From the NCBI RefSeq assembly GCF_003711515.1, contig NW_021167081.1, positions 4,073,061 to 4,137,060 of the forward strand: a stretch of 64,000 bases of DNA, read 5' to 3'. Shown here in pieces: positions 11,301 through 23,000 of this stretch. Position numbers and translations under genes: made by a program. This DNA comes from Sodiomyces alkalinus F11 (lineage: Eukaryota; Ascomycota; Sordariomycetes; Glomerellales; Plectosphaerellaceae). The first letter of the stretch is position 1. Every line of letters starts with the position of its first letter. Under the pieces are notes generated by a model. The model worked only from the letters and a program-made list of their open reading frames with translations. It ran no database searches and was not told the DNA's origin.

Positions 11301-11329
11301 AAGGGGGAAAAGGAAGACTTTTCCCCCTT
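11301..11329. other. Perfect 12-bp stem hairpin
   Basis: AAGGGGGAAAAG, loop GAAGA, CTTTTCCCCCTT. No mismatch has accumulated although the surrounding DNA is heavily mutated. Confidence 0.75.
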
Positions 11330-11352
11330 TACTCTAACGTGGTAATTTAATC

Positions 11353-11370
11353 TCGCCGAGTGCTCGGCGA
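11353..11370. other. Perfect 8-bp stem hairpin
   Basis: TCGCCGAG, TG, CTCGGCGA, 23 bp after the previous hairpin. Function unknown; it may mark an element terminus. Confidence 0.65.
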
Positions 11371-12187
11371 TCCGAGCGTATCTCCGATCCTATATAGTAC
11401 TAATCCATAATACTACTTAGTTTCTTATACTACCCCCTCTCTAACAGGGCTAGTCCCTTAAGCCCGTTCTATCCCCCCCTACCGGGCAGAACGTGTATAT
11501 AACTCTAGCCTTATACGAACTCCGCTATCCAGTTAGCGCTTATAATTAGTCGGTACTAGTAAGGCTATATACCTCCTTCCTAATATCACGACTTTTTCTG
11601 ATTATATAGCCAGGTAATCGGTAAACCGTCGGCGGTAATTATATCACCGACTCGCTTATTAATTAGTATTCCTTTTCTAGTATCCCGCGTAATAGCTAGC
11701 GATTACTCGCCGTGTTTTATAATATCACGTTTATTACTATGCCTTCCTCCATTATCGTAGTATATAGTATAACTAAATTAATACTTACCGTTCTTTATAC
11801 TTACTCCCTCTTTAGCCGGATTCGTAACTAAGGCGACCATTCGCCGCGTAGATAAATCTTCCTTATTCCCTTTTATAGTTATTTTCTTTTCTTTCTCCTC
11901 CTCACGTAATCTTCGTTTTCTATATTACGTTTTAATTTATTACGCGTTTATATTTTTATCTATATTATAGCCGAATAGTCACCGCCCTTTCTATCTTATT
12001 TTCTAACATCGACTAGCCACTAATATATCTTTTCTACTCGGCGTTACTCGAGAACTACGCCGTATACCTTATAATACTAGTAAGGGGTAGCTAGGGAGCT
12101 TCTCTAATAATCCGTCTTATAGTCGTTATATAGCCTCCTTAGCCACCGATATTTATATAGATTATATTAGCTACTCTACTACAAACG

Positions 12188-12444
12188 TATTATAACCGCG
12201 CAGATCGGTTATTAGGGTCAGGATAACTAATCAGGTCGGCCGCTCGTTTTCTAACTAATCAGGTTAGTCGGACCCTTTTGGGTCCGAACCGGTCAATCGG
12301 GTTAAAGGGATACACGTGACCGATCCGGATTATAAGGACCGTTGTATCCGATCTTCCTATGTCTAGATTTTAATCCATCATCCATCATAATCCACATCAT
12401 CTAAATAATCCAGTTATATACTATCACGGCCCTGTATAGTTATC
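12188..12444 (+). repeat. 5' LTR of the gag-only element
   Basis: Direct repeat of 16161-16419 with scattered transitions. It begins TATTATAACC (ancestral TGTTATAACC likely). The sequence just inside, TAGTGCTCGGAGGCGG, is the expected place of a tRNA primer site; the tRNA was not identified. Confidence 0.75.
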
Positions 12445-12699
12445 ATATAGTGCTCGGAGGCGGATTTCTTCGGTATTCTAGAAGCTATTAATCTAATTAG
12501 GGTAACTAGGGTGCTTAAAAGCAGTTCCTGCCTACTTAAACAGACTATTCGTTAATAGTAGTTACTATTAATATACGCGTTAGACCATCGTAATACCCGT
12601 TATCTAAGGGCTATACGGATTAAATAGATCGTTCTTCTAACCTTCTTCTAACCTTCTTTAAGACCTTAAACCGATATTATCACCCGTTGTTATGTCGCC

Positions 12700-14640
12700 G
12701 GGATATTCTTCTTCTCAATCTAATACTACTTTAACCACGATACGATATAGATTCGACCGACTAAAGACTCGGCTAGGGCATTATATACCTAAAAACCACT
12801 AGGACTACGGATTCGACCCGGGTATAGAAAAGCCGCCTTAGTCAAGGTATCGCGAGCCTAAATAATACGCCGATAATATACGATATAGATTCGGCTAGGG
12901 GAATATAGAACCGCCTCGGTTAGGGCGTAGCGTGCCTAAAAACCGCGATACCGTCTTTACTACTATTTTTATTCTTTAGATTTTATAGCTTTATCTTCTA
13001 CCTCGGGCTAGGGCTCTACGTCTTCGCCCTCTCCTTTACCCTCTCCCTCTCCTTTATCCTCCCCTCTCTCGCCCTTAGACTTTAGTCTCCTCCAGACTCT
13101 CTTCGTTAATAGCTTTAGTAATAGCTTCGTTAATAGCTTTTGCTTTAGCTCGAAAAGAATAATTCTACGCGTATAGACTACCCTAGTCAGGGTAACGAAC
13201 CAGTTCCTATTCCTCCCTCTTCTTCTTTTCCCTCTTTTACTCCCCCTTCTTCTCCGCCGCCCTCTTTTACCTCTTCCCCTTCCACGTCTCTACCTATATT
13301 ACCTTTAGATTAGATAATCAGGGTAATATGGGTACCGATAAAATCCCCTCGCGCGTTACTCCTCCGCCCCCGTCTACTTATACGATAGCCGATCTAACTC
13401 CTCCACTAACGCCACCACTAGCTACCGCGAGCCTTGCCCGTTAAGATACTAAAAAGAAGAATAATCCCTCGCGTATGGATTAGTCTAATCAGGGCTATAT
13501 AGCCGCCATGACCTTCGTAAAGAAGAAGTAACGTTAGGGCACTAAAAAGAATAGTCCCTCGCGCGTTATTCCTCTTCCTCGCCTTACTTTTACTCCTATC
13601 GCGACTATAGCCTTAACTCTTCCTATTCCGGCTTCTATTCCGACTCCTATTCCTATAGCAGACGCTACCTCGGTAGTTCTCACCAAAGTCCTAAGGACCC
13701 TAAAAGAAAGCCAGCCACTGCCTACCCTAATTACCGTCGTCGTGAAGGAAAACCAGCCTCTAAAGCCGTTCTCCCGACACGCCCCCCGATTTAATAGCAT
13801 ATACGTCTACCGGTTCCTTAAGAAGTACGTCGACTACGCCATAATACACCGCTTTGAGGAAAAGAAGCTTCGATACCTGCCTCTATTTTCGGATAGCAGT
13901 ATACGCCCTATCATAGAATAGCTCGTGGATTCTACCGGTTTCTAGGAAGACCTCGTGGTAAGACTAAAGTCGGAATATCGTCACCTGGATCCTAAGTACG
14001 AATAAGACGTCTTTACTACCCAGGTTTAAGCTCTTCGGGTTCCGAATTCGTTGAAGACAGGTCCGCAGGTTTAGGAACTACTCCAGAAGATCACGATCTA
14101 GAAGACTAGGACCCAGAGGGTAGATAGATTCTTTCCCTATAAGGCTAAACTATATAGGCTTCTGTATAATATCCTTAATACGAAGATTCTATTCTATATA
14201 ACGGAACAGATAAGTATACGGCCAAGGGATCTAAGGAAGCAGCAAGACTATAAGGTCCTGGCTAGACGTCTTCGGGAATAGTACAAGGATATCTAGGTAG
14301 CAGGCTACCGCGAAGGCGTAGAACTAAAACGCCCTAGTCAGGGTAATAAAGGGAGCCATTCGCTATAAAAACCAACACCGCGAGAGGAACTACAACGCCC
14401 TAATCAGAGCAATAAGGGGAGCCGTTAACGTCGTTCGTCCCTATAAAAGTCACTATAACGCCGCTTATCGCTAAGAGGCACGCCACGAGGAGTACCGCCG
14501 CCGTGGGCACGGCCCTAAAGAAAGCCGAAGAACTAGGAGGAGAGCCGAAGACCCCTCCCTAAGCATAAAGATCTATAGATTCCGCCTTAAAGCGATATAT
14601 AGGACGTAGAAAAGATTATTAATCTACGGCTCTGCCCGAG
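12700..14640 (+). pseudogene. Degraded gag-like polyprotein of the gag-only LTR element
   Basis: The plus-strand frame is followable through RIP-type stops and some frame changes. Segments: a Pro/Ser/Thr-rich N-terminal part (about 13000-13450), a gag-like core with FLKKYVDYAIIHRFEEKK and LVDSTGF-EDLV (about 13800-14280), and a basic Arg-rich tail (about 14340-14560) that could bind nucleic acid. A short peptide, (P/D/S)-(N/S)-Q-(G/S)-(N/Y), recurs at about 13182, 13311, 13484, 14331 and 14400. I do not recognise the family beyond gag-like. Confidence 0.5.
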
Positions 14641-16160
14641 GGCTATTACTAATATCCTAATAGCGCCGTAAGGGTATTCCTTGGTTATTTTCCCTTATTT
14701 ATTTCCCTTATATATATATGTCCTGACTCCTTCTTATTCCTGCTTTTCCTGCTAACCTATTTTCCCCATCCTCTGCCTTTTCTTTTTTTTTCTATCTCCC
14801 TACCTTTCCCTTCACCTAATCAGGGCAACCTACGTGTTGTCGGAAGCAGAAGTGCTACGTTAAGCTAGTAGCCGCGTTTTTAGTTCCTAATAGGGGCCGT
14901 GGTCGTAAGGATTTTAGACTTTATACTAGGGCCGCGATTCACGCCCGTGGACTTCGGTACTAAGGCCGTATCTTCACGATCTTTACTCTAATCCGCTTTA
15001 CGTCGGTCTAATCAGAAAATAGACTATCCTAATAAGTATACTCTATTTCTATTTCTGCTATTCTTATTTAGAAGCTATGCCCACGAGGCTATAGCTATAT
15101 TGTTAATTCCTAACTAGGGCCGCGATTCTATCTATCTTCTATACAGAAGCTAAGGCCGATTTCCTTTTTTTTCCACCCTCCCCCCCCCTCATACAGTAAT
15201 CTACTTCATATAGTTAGCCTAATCAGAAGAAGCAGTATCTGCCTACCTATTTATTTTTATTATTTTATATTATTATTAAAAGCTATGCCCGCGGGGACCG
15301 CGCGCCTAGCTTTAGGGCCGAGGATAGAGGAGAGAGTACAAGGCACTCTCGACGACACCCCCCCCCCGGCCGATGTTTCCGCCTCTCTTTCTACTTCTAT
15401 AAGCCTAGTCAGAACGAGTGCTATCAAATAAGCCCGTTTTTAAGCCTTCTAGGCCATTAGTTATTTAGTTTTTAATACGTGTTTTTATATAGCTATATCT
15501 TCGATCCTTATTTTTCAGCACTCTCTACCCCTCTCTTTTTCAGCCCTCTTTTTCAGCCTTCCCAATTTTTACACCGTTTTTATATATCTTATTCCTATAC
15601 ACCTCTATAGCCTACGTTATTATTTCTATACGCCTCCGTAGCCTATATTATTCCCTATTTCCTACGTCTCCTATTATTATTCTTCTTCTATCTTTATTAT
15701 TCTAATTAAGGAAGCTCTAAGCCGCCTATCCTATTCTTCTTTCTATTCTTCCTCTTCCTACTCCTTTAGTTACTTTCGGTTCCGACTATTCCTTCGAGTC
15801 CTGCTTCTGCCACGGCACGTAACGGTCAGCTTCTTCTTCCGGAAAAGACTTCACGATTAGAAGAACGCGTGGAAGACTTACCTGCCTGCCCGCTACTATC
15901 TTGAGGGAACCACGCGCTAAGGATACCGCTACTACGCGTTATATAAAGACCGCCCGTCTAACCTCCAACGTTAGACTGCGTAGGAGAACTACTACGTGTG
16001 GAGGAGACGGCTAAAAGAGCTATAACTACTAGGACTACTTAGAGGAGCCCTAATTAGGGTAACGAAGATATTATTTAAGTTACTATTTATTTATACTAAT
16101 CTACGCGTTATTTTTAGAATTATCGTAGTCTTGAGAATAAGGCGACGATAATTAGGGCCG
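14641..16160. other. Pyrimidine-rich 3' interior of the gag-only element
   Basis: Between the gag-like frame and the 3' LTR. Long runs of T/C on the plus strand (for example 14745-14815, 15480-15760) and several more copies of a CTAATCAG-containing word. No coding domain is seen. Confidence 0.5.
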
Positions 16161-16419
16161 TATTATAACCGCGGAGATCGGTTATTGGGGTCAGGATAAC
16201 TAATCAGGTCGGCCGCTCGTTTTCTAACTAATCAGGTTAGTCCGACCCTTTTAGGTCCGAACCGGTTAATCGGGTTAAAGGGATATATATGACCGATCCG
16301 GATTATATAAGGACCGTTTTATCCGATCTTCCTGTATCTAGATTTTAATCCATTATCCACCACAATCTACATCATCTAGACGATCCAGTTTTATACTATT
16401 ACGGCCCTGTACAGTTACA
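16161..16419 (+). repeat. 3' LTR of the gag-only element
   Basis: Direct repeat of 12188-12444, ending GTACAGTTACA. No clear polypurine tract lies immediately upstream. Confidence 0.75.
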
Positions 16420-17590
16420 GTATATAGGTGCGTTATATATTTTCGCTCGTATTAAGCGTGTATATCTATAAGTTCGTCCTTACCCTCGCCGAATATTCCG
16501 CTTTTAACGTATCTAGATCCCGGATAGTCTTGTAGGTATTACCTAGACTATCTAGAATATCACCACTAATATCCTCTAGAAAGAGATAAATAATAACCTA
16601 ATAGCGATTAGTCGGCGCTATTTCCACCTACACCTTTAGGCCGTATATAAGTAATTCCGTAAGGCCTTAAATAAGGCTATTTATCCCCTTACCGCCGCTA
16701 TCGCTAATCGCCTTATACTCGATAAGCTTTTATCTATTCGGTCACTTGTAACTATTAACCTTATAATACGGGTTTATACCTACCGTTCGCTATTAGTCGG
16801 CTGTCGCTAACTCCTTCTACATTAAGAATCTTCCGGCTATGGACGCCTATTCTCTTATAAGGATAGTTATGCCTCCCCGCGACTATAGCCTTATTACCTT
16901 TATTACCCTAAGGCGGGTAGTCCGTGATCTCCGGGGTATTAATATTAAGGAGTATCCCGCTAAGTATACGGCTTAAGCCGCCGGCTATAATTAGCGCGGT
17001 ATAGCTTTACGAACTTAGCAGGTTGCCCTACGGGCAACGCCGCCAAGCTCGCCCCCCCCCTTTTAGGGGGGGGGGCGGCCTAATTATATAACCTACTGTA
17101 TAGTAATAAATAAGCGTGGATATCCGAAAATAATTATAAAACGCCTGTTTGTTATTTTCTATAGCTATTTATTAGTTTCTTCTACGCTATAACGATTTGA
17201 TTTTATTTCTTTAGTATCGTAAAAAGCTATTTTTTATTATATTAATCGCGCTTTATACCTCGTACTTAAGGGTCTATTCCTTTTTATAGTTGCTAGTATT
17301 AGCTTCTTTTATCCCCCTATATTCCTCTCCTACTATCTCCTAGCCGTAAATAGTATCGTCGTTAAGTAAGTAATAGATATAAATAATCGATATACCCCCT
17401 ATAAACGCGTTAATACTAACTAATAGCTTACTTTATAGGTAAGGCTATTACGCTCGCCTCTATAAGGGGCTATATATATAACCCGATTATATAACTATAT
17501 TACATACATAAATATACTACTATATACTATATTCTGCTTACTTTATAGCACTAAATATATATTAAGCTATTTCTTCTAAATTCTGTTAAT
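16420..17590. other. Unassigned RIP-degraded repeat DNA
   Basis: Plus-strand frames around 16640-16800 are partly open (KALNKAIYPL, LLSIRSLVTI) but match no family I recognise. A GC hairpin sits at 17051-17076, and after about 17100 the sequence becomes increasingly T-rich. Confidence 0.35.
17051..17076. other. Poly-C / poly-G hairpin
   Basis: G, nine C, TTTTA, ten G, C: a perfect GC hairpin in AT-rich surroundings. Confidence 0.75.
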
Positions 17591-18100
17591 ATAATATAGT
17601 ATATCTTATCTATTATCTTGTATGTATTTATCTTTATCTTATCCGTTACTTGTAACTTTATTCTACTTTATATTATCTATTATTCTTATTCTACTTTGTA
17701 TTAATTTTATTCCTATAGTTTTTTAGTGTATGTTGTATTCTATTTTTAGTGTATCTTATTATATTGTAGATCTTATTTTGTATTCTCTTTTTATTCTATT
17801 TCCTATCTAAGGTTTTGTTATATTTCTTCTTCCATTTTATATCCTATTTCTATCTTACTTTATATCCTATACTTTATGCTACGACTTTATTCTATTTCTT
17901 ATCGTCTATTTTATCCTAGATTTTATTTTATTTTTATCCTATTTCTATCCTAATTTTTATCCTAATTTTTATCCTATTTTTTACCCAAATTCTTTATCCT
18001 ATTTTTTATCCTACTTTTTACCCTAATTTGTGTCCTATTCTTTATCCTATTTTTTATCCTATTTTGTATCCTATTTTTTATCCTATTTTTTATCCTATCA
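17590..18100 (+). repeat. T-rich minisatellite, unit about 12-13 bp (TATCCTATTTTT)
   Basis: Degenerate tandem copies of TATCCTATTTTT(T). The copies are clearest from 17930 to 18100, where more than ten follow each other, and become looser upstream. The array ends abruptly at TATCCTATCAGGGG. Confidence 0.8.
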
Positions 18101-18400
18101 GGGGACATAGTACATAGCAGCACAGTCTAAAGTCAGATTCACAGGGAATTCGCTCTAAGGTCCCTCAATTGATTACAACGAAATCTGCTGTAAAACCCAT
18201 ATAAAACGAAAGTACTGACAGATTTGCCGTTGCATAACTACATACTGTAGAGGCAAGTCTCGCGAAAAACACCGCAAAAAAGCCGCAAAAGGGGCCGGGC
18301 GGTAGTAGTGATACGGACAACGCAGGCTGCCAAGAGTTTTATCTGACAATTAAAGCGGGCCAGCTTCAGTTTACACTTAGATTCCTCTATCTATAAGGTC
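18098..18400. other. About 300-bp patch lacking the RIP signature
   Basis: Unlike both flanks, this stretch keeps many CA and TG dinucleotides (CATAGCAGCACAG, GCCGTTGCATAA, GACAACGCAGGCTGCCAAG). No ORF, tRNA or known RNA was recognised. It may be unique sequence below the length that RIP detects, or a late insertion. Confidence 0.6.
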
Positions 18401-18774
18401 TGGCTAATATCCTTACTAATGTTAACAAGGACCGTTATCCCTTTATATCCGCCGCCTTTACCGGCCGCTATACCGCTACTCGTAAGTCTTAAATATATAT
18501 CTAATTGGACGATAAAAGCGGTATCGTCGAGTAATCACTGTCTCTTATCGCTAGTATCGCCTTATTTACCGCCTCGCCTATTACCGCTAATAGCCCTAAG
18601 GCCGTCGCCGAGCTATTACCTATAGCCGCCTTATCCGAGGAGGAGGAGGAAAAGACGGAGGAGGAGGGCCTAGAGCCAGATTCCGATAATATTAAGATAA
18701 AGGATACTAATCCCTTAAAGGAGGTTATCGTTATTAGCAGCGATAACGACTCCTTTAAGGGTTTCGATAATTAA
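18401..18774 (+). pseudogene. Unidentified degraded ORF with acidic C-terminus
   Basis: Reading the frame that ends with TAA at 18772 gives LANILTNVNKDRYPFISAAF, then two or three stops. It then runs open for about 75 codons, ending in a Glu/Asp-rich tail (SEEEEEKTEEE and VISSDNDSF). The overlapping 68-residue ATG frame at 18419-18625 is in another phase and is probably a shadow. I do not recognise the protein; it could be the C-terminus of a transposon-encoded product. Confidence 0.4.
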
Positions 18775-18989
18775 GAGGTATAGTATCGGCGGCTATAATG
18801 CGCTATACTAATAGGGCTAGGATCTAGTTTATTTTATAGTTACGTTTTAGCGTTTTTTCCTATATATATAGTCTATATTCTTATCTTATATACTTTTATA
18901 CTATATACGATAGTATTAATTCTCTTGATAATTTCTACTTATATACCGGCTATTTAGCGCTAATAGTCGTCCTACTTCTTATATATATT

Positions 18990-19150
18990 TCTTTTACTTT
19001 TAGTATCGCTGTATAATAGCCAGAGCGTTTCCTACGTAGTCCTCGGGCTCCTAAGTATTATACTCTACCGGCTAGCCCGTCTATTTCACGAGGTAGAACT
19101 TCTATCCTTATTCCTCCTTATAAGCTATAATATCCTTAACTCCCTACTTA
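18990..19150 (-). pseudogene. Chromodomain at the C-terminus of the Gypsy integrase
   Basis: Minus-strand reading gives KDIIAYKEE, KFYLVK-TG-PVEYNT-EPEDYV and NALAIIQRY. The stop positions correspond to the conserved Trp residues of chromodomains (TGG to TAG). Chromodomains of this type are thought to bind methylated histone H3. Confidence 0.75.
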
Positions 19151-21199
19151 TCCTACTTTTCCGTAAGCGGTAGTAGGTTAGTCGCTAAACGTTTAGCTAT
19201 AAGCCTATCTCTCCACGGTCTTAATAGCGATACCGAAAACACGTTACATATCCTCGAGTATTATAGATATAGGCGAACCCTATATACTAGCTCGCTAATC
19301 CGCTCTAAAATCTTTACCCGGATATACCGCGGCGCGAGTTCTAAGCCGGCCTTAACAAAGAAATTAATAGTAGCGAGCCGTATAAATTCTCCCTTTTTAA
19401 AACTCCTAGGCTTATACCTCTTATTATAGTACTTAGCCTAGGTCTTAACGGCCGCCTCCTAATAGGCGCGGATCCGTTAACGGATATCCGCTAACCGTTT
19501 AACGCGTTCCCTAACGCCTTATACCGTGGTAATATCTTTACGTTTAATATACTTTACTATACTCGGGTAATACCCGTAAAGTACCTTATATAGGGATACT
19601 TTAAAAAAACTATATAGGCTATTATTATACACGAATATAGCCTCTTATAACTAGATCGGCTAGTAGTTAGCGGCCTCTATACCTATTATCCGTAGGAACT
19701 TAAGTAGTATTTAGTATATCCGTTTAGTCTGCCTATCTGTGTAAGGGTAGAATATAGTAGATAGTTAGCGAGTAATCGCCCTTTTATAGTGGAACTCCTC
19801 CTAAAACCGACATATAATAAGCTTATCCCTAGTACTTATAATTCTCTTTAGGCTTCTACAATAATACTGAACCTCGCTATAAAGGATAGTAGCTAACTAA
19901 GGTGCTATAAGTATCTTATAGATTAGTATAAAGAGTATATACTTTGTTAAGCGGTTAACCATTACTAACACGGTATCGTAAGTTTAATTACCCTTACCCT
20001 TTACGGGTAGGAAACCCGTAATAAAATCTATAACGATCTCTTAAAATAATTACGATAATAGTAGTAACGAATATAGTTTTCCGTGCCGTTTATACCTTAG
20101 TACCTAAGCGCCTTAATAAGCCGAGTATACGGCGATATATTTATAAATATTATATACTAGGTTAACCTAATAAAATTTCCTTAATACTAACTTTAGTATC
20201 TTATTTATACCTATATATACCGTATAGGGGTTATTATAGTATTAGCGTAGGATCTTTATCCGGATTATCGCCTCCTCGGGGATTATTAGTCTTCCCCTAT
20301 AATATAGTATACCATTTGTATCTAAAAAGTACCCTACTCTTTTTCCGGTCCTTTATTAAACGTTTACCGCTAAAGATATATAGTTAGCGTTAGTAATCTA
20401 TAGCCCTCTAATAAATTACTTACACTCTTCGCTAGATATAAGATAATTTACTATTTCGCCCCTAATAAGCTCCTATACTATAAAGTATAGGATATATTAA
20501 TCCGGGATTATAATAACCCTAGTCTTAGTCTCCTCCTCCGGCGTATAGTCGGCAGAGGCCGGCTAAGCCGTTATATTATCACCGCGGGTTTTCTTTACCC
20601 GTATAATCGCTATAATAGTAATATATAAGGTGCTATTTATTAGGCTTAGAGGTAGCTATTACCCTTATCGCCCTACTCTAGAGCTTAGCTACATGACGTC
20701 TTCGCTTAACGGAGTAACCTATTCTCTTTTAGGTCTAAGGTCCTTCTCCTGAAATAACCTACTAATAGCCTACACGTATATAAAAAGGACAGTATTTTCT
20801 AGGGTAGCGTGGATCTATACGATTAATCTATAGATACTCGCTTATATACTATTAATTAGACTTAGCTTACTAAAAAGATTAAGGAGGGTATTATTATAAG
20901 ATATTTCCCCGCCTATATAGTCTAGCCTCCTAGATAGACTATCCGTTAGGTTTATTTTCCCCGGGCGACACTATACTTTCAAATTAAACGATAAAAGCCG
21001 ATATACCTATCTAGTAAGCCTTCCGCGAAGGTCTCGCGCGAGCGTCTATAGCACGCCTTTTAGGGCTTTATAGTCTACTAGAACCATAAACGCCTGCCGT
21101 ATACCTTTAAGGTAATATCTTTAATACTCTAACCTTTTTATAATAGCTAATAACTCCTATTATCTTATGACCTTCCGTTATTCCGTATCGGTAAGTTTT

Positions 21200-22150
21200 T
21201 ATAAGTAATAGGCGATTAGTCGTTACTCCGAGTTATACTTTTAACTTAAAATTCCGAATATTACTTTATCCGACTTGTCCGTCTTAACTCTAAAATCTAG
21301 CACAGGGTTCTAATAATATACAATAAACGCCGAGCTAAAGGCGACCTTTAGTCTTTTAAAAGCTTCTTAAGCCTACGGTGGAAAATAGAATAGTTCTTTC
21401 TTTACGCTAGCCTTATTACCCTTTAATAGCGTGGATAAGGGTATTATAACTATTAAATACCCCTTAATAAATCTCCTATAGAAATTCACGAATTCTAGGA
21501 AGATTTATATATCCTTAAAAGATTCTAATACCGGCTAGTTAGCTACTGCTTATACCCTTTCTAGGTCTATTATAATACCCTTACGTCTTACTATAAACCC
21601 TAAGAAGTCTACCCGGTCCTTATAAAATTTATACTTTAATAGTTTAGCGTATAGTTAGTAACGCCGTAACCTTTTAAGGACTTATTATAGGTGCTTTATA
21701 TATTCCTCCTTAGTATAGGAGTAGATTAGAATATTATCGAGGTATACGATATAGTAGATATTAAGTAGACGAGTAAGTACTCGGTAAATATACGCCTAAA
21801 ATATCGCGGGCGTGTTTATTAACCCGAATAGTATAACCGTATACTTAAAGTGCCTATACCGCGTTCTAAATACGGTTTTCTAGCAGTCCTCTTTCTTAAT
21901 CCGGATCCTATAATAGGTATCTCGGATATTAACCTTTCAAAAGTACTAGGCGCTTAAAACGCGATTTAGTAATTCCTTAACTAGTAGGAGTAAGTACCGG
22001 TTCTTAATCGTGATAGCGTTTAGCCTATAATAGTTAATATATAGGCGAAGGGTATTATCCTTTTTCGGTATAAATATAACTAATAACCCTATTAGGCTAG
22101 TCGATTCCTAAATATAACCGCTTACTATATCTTTAGCGATATACTCTTTT
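21200..22150 (-). pseudogene. Gypsy reverse transcriptase, catalytic YLDD changed to YLDN
   Basis: The frame is clear over about 200 codons apart from a few stops. YLDNILIYS carries Asp to Asn (GAT to AAT), the change expected from RIP on this strand, so the enzyme would be dead even without stops. Confidence 0.8.
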
Positions 22151-22899
22151 AGCTCCTTAAGCTATATAGGTAATAGCGGGTATAAGGGCCCGAATAAGGT
22201 CTCCTTCCCCTTTTATAGATTAATAGAATATTCTATATCCTCTAATAAAAATAGTTCTTTCGCTACTTTTTCCGAAAATATATCTTCGAACTATGATAGA
22301 CTAGAAGGTAAATATACGCCTTCGCCCTTTACTTTACTACCTCCTAGGCCTAGGCCTCGGGTTCTACGATAAAGAGCGGCCTAAAGCCGAATTCTTAGCT
22401 AGCTATATTAATTAGGATACTCTCTTAACCTATACTATTATTTAATAATAGTAAGTGACCTAACCCTTTCGGCCGGTCCGTGTAAATAACTACTCTTTTT
22501 AAGAGTTAGGGCCTCCCCTTAGAGTCTACTAAATAAAAGGCTAAGCCGTATACTCTATGACTACTCGCCGCTCGGCTATTAAACCCTTCTAAAGCCGGGG
22601 CCTAGATTCCGCCTAATAGCTATACCTTTAACTATTCTACTAGCGCTAGGCTAATAATATTAACTTATATACCGGTATTAAGGTTAACGCTAAGCTTAAC
22701 CTTACGCCCTTCTCGGATAATATACGCTATACCTCGCGCGATTTTACCAACTAGGACCTATTTTAGGGCTTTTATAGATATAGTACTTACCCTTTATACT
22801 ACGCTAATCTATTTCCCGGGCTACTAGGGATTTTAGTAATCCGTATATTATTATTAAGGGCTAAATCCCCCTAAACCGAAATATTACTTATATTAGCGC

Positions 22900-23000
22900 T
22901 TTTTCTCGCTAAGCCGTTACCGCTATCTTTACTATCTTTACTATAATAGTCCTTAGACTAGTATCCCTTTTTACTATAGTTATAGTCCTCCCTATTAAAG
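22900..23000 (-). pseudogene. Gag zinc knuckle with all ligands turned to Tyr
   Basis: Minus strand reads YNYSKKGY-SKDY where CX2CX4HX4C is expected. Cys to Tyr is TGY to TAY and His to Tyr is CAY to TAY, so every ligand was lost by a RIP-type transition and the stop lies at a likely Trp. Confidence 0.75.

Larger units (their letters stand above)
11036..12187. other. Unassigned degraded repeat DNA with two perfect hairpins
   Basis: AT-shifted sequence with no recognisable domain in any frame. Between about 11560 and 11700 the minus strand can be read as an open stretch (VGDIITADGLPITWLYNQKK), but I do not recognise it. Two perfect hairpins lie at 11301-11329 and 11353-11370. Confidence 0.4.
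12188..16419 (+). mobile_element. LTR retrotransposon with gag-like frame but no recognisable pol (non-autonomous)
   Basis: Direct repeats of about 258 bp at 12188-12444 and 16161-16419 bound a 3.7-kb interior. The repeats share a long block from TATTATAACCGCG through AACTAATCAGGTCGGCCGCT to ACGGCCCTGTA. About 13780-14640 on the plus strand reads as a gag-like protein with FEEKKLRYLPLFSDSS and KSEYRHLDPKYE, interrupted by TAG/TAA at Gln codons. Proline/serine-rich sequence precedes it. The 3' half is pyrimidine-rich and shows no protease, RT, RNase H or integrase motif in any frame. It would have needed another element's pol. No target duplication is visible. Confidence 0.75.

Noticed and set aside
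13534..13800. 88-codon minus-strand ORF
   Set aside because: Antisense to the gag-like frame of the LTR element; Val/Gly/Ile-rich translation typical of a shadow.
13180..16060. CTAATCAGGGTAA words as degenerate telomere repeats
   Set aside because: They share CCCTAA with telomeric repeats but are dispersed single copies, partly within a reading frame, not a tandem array.
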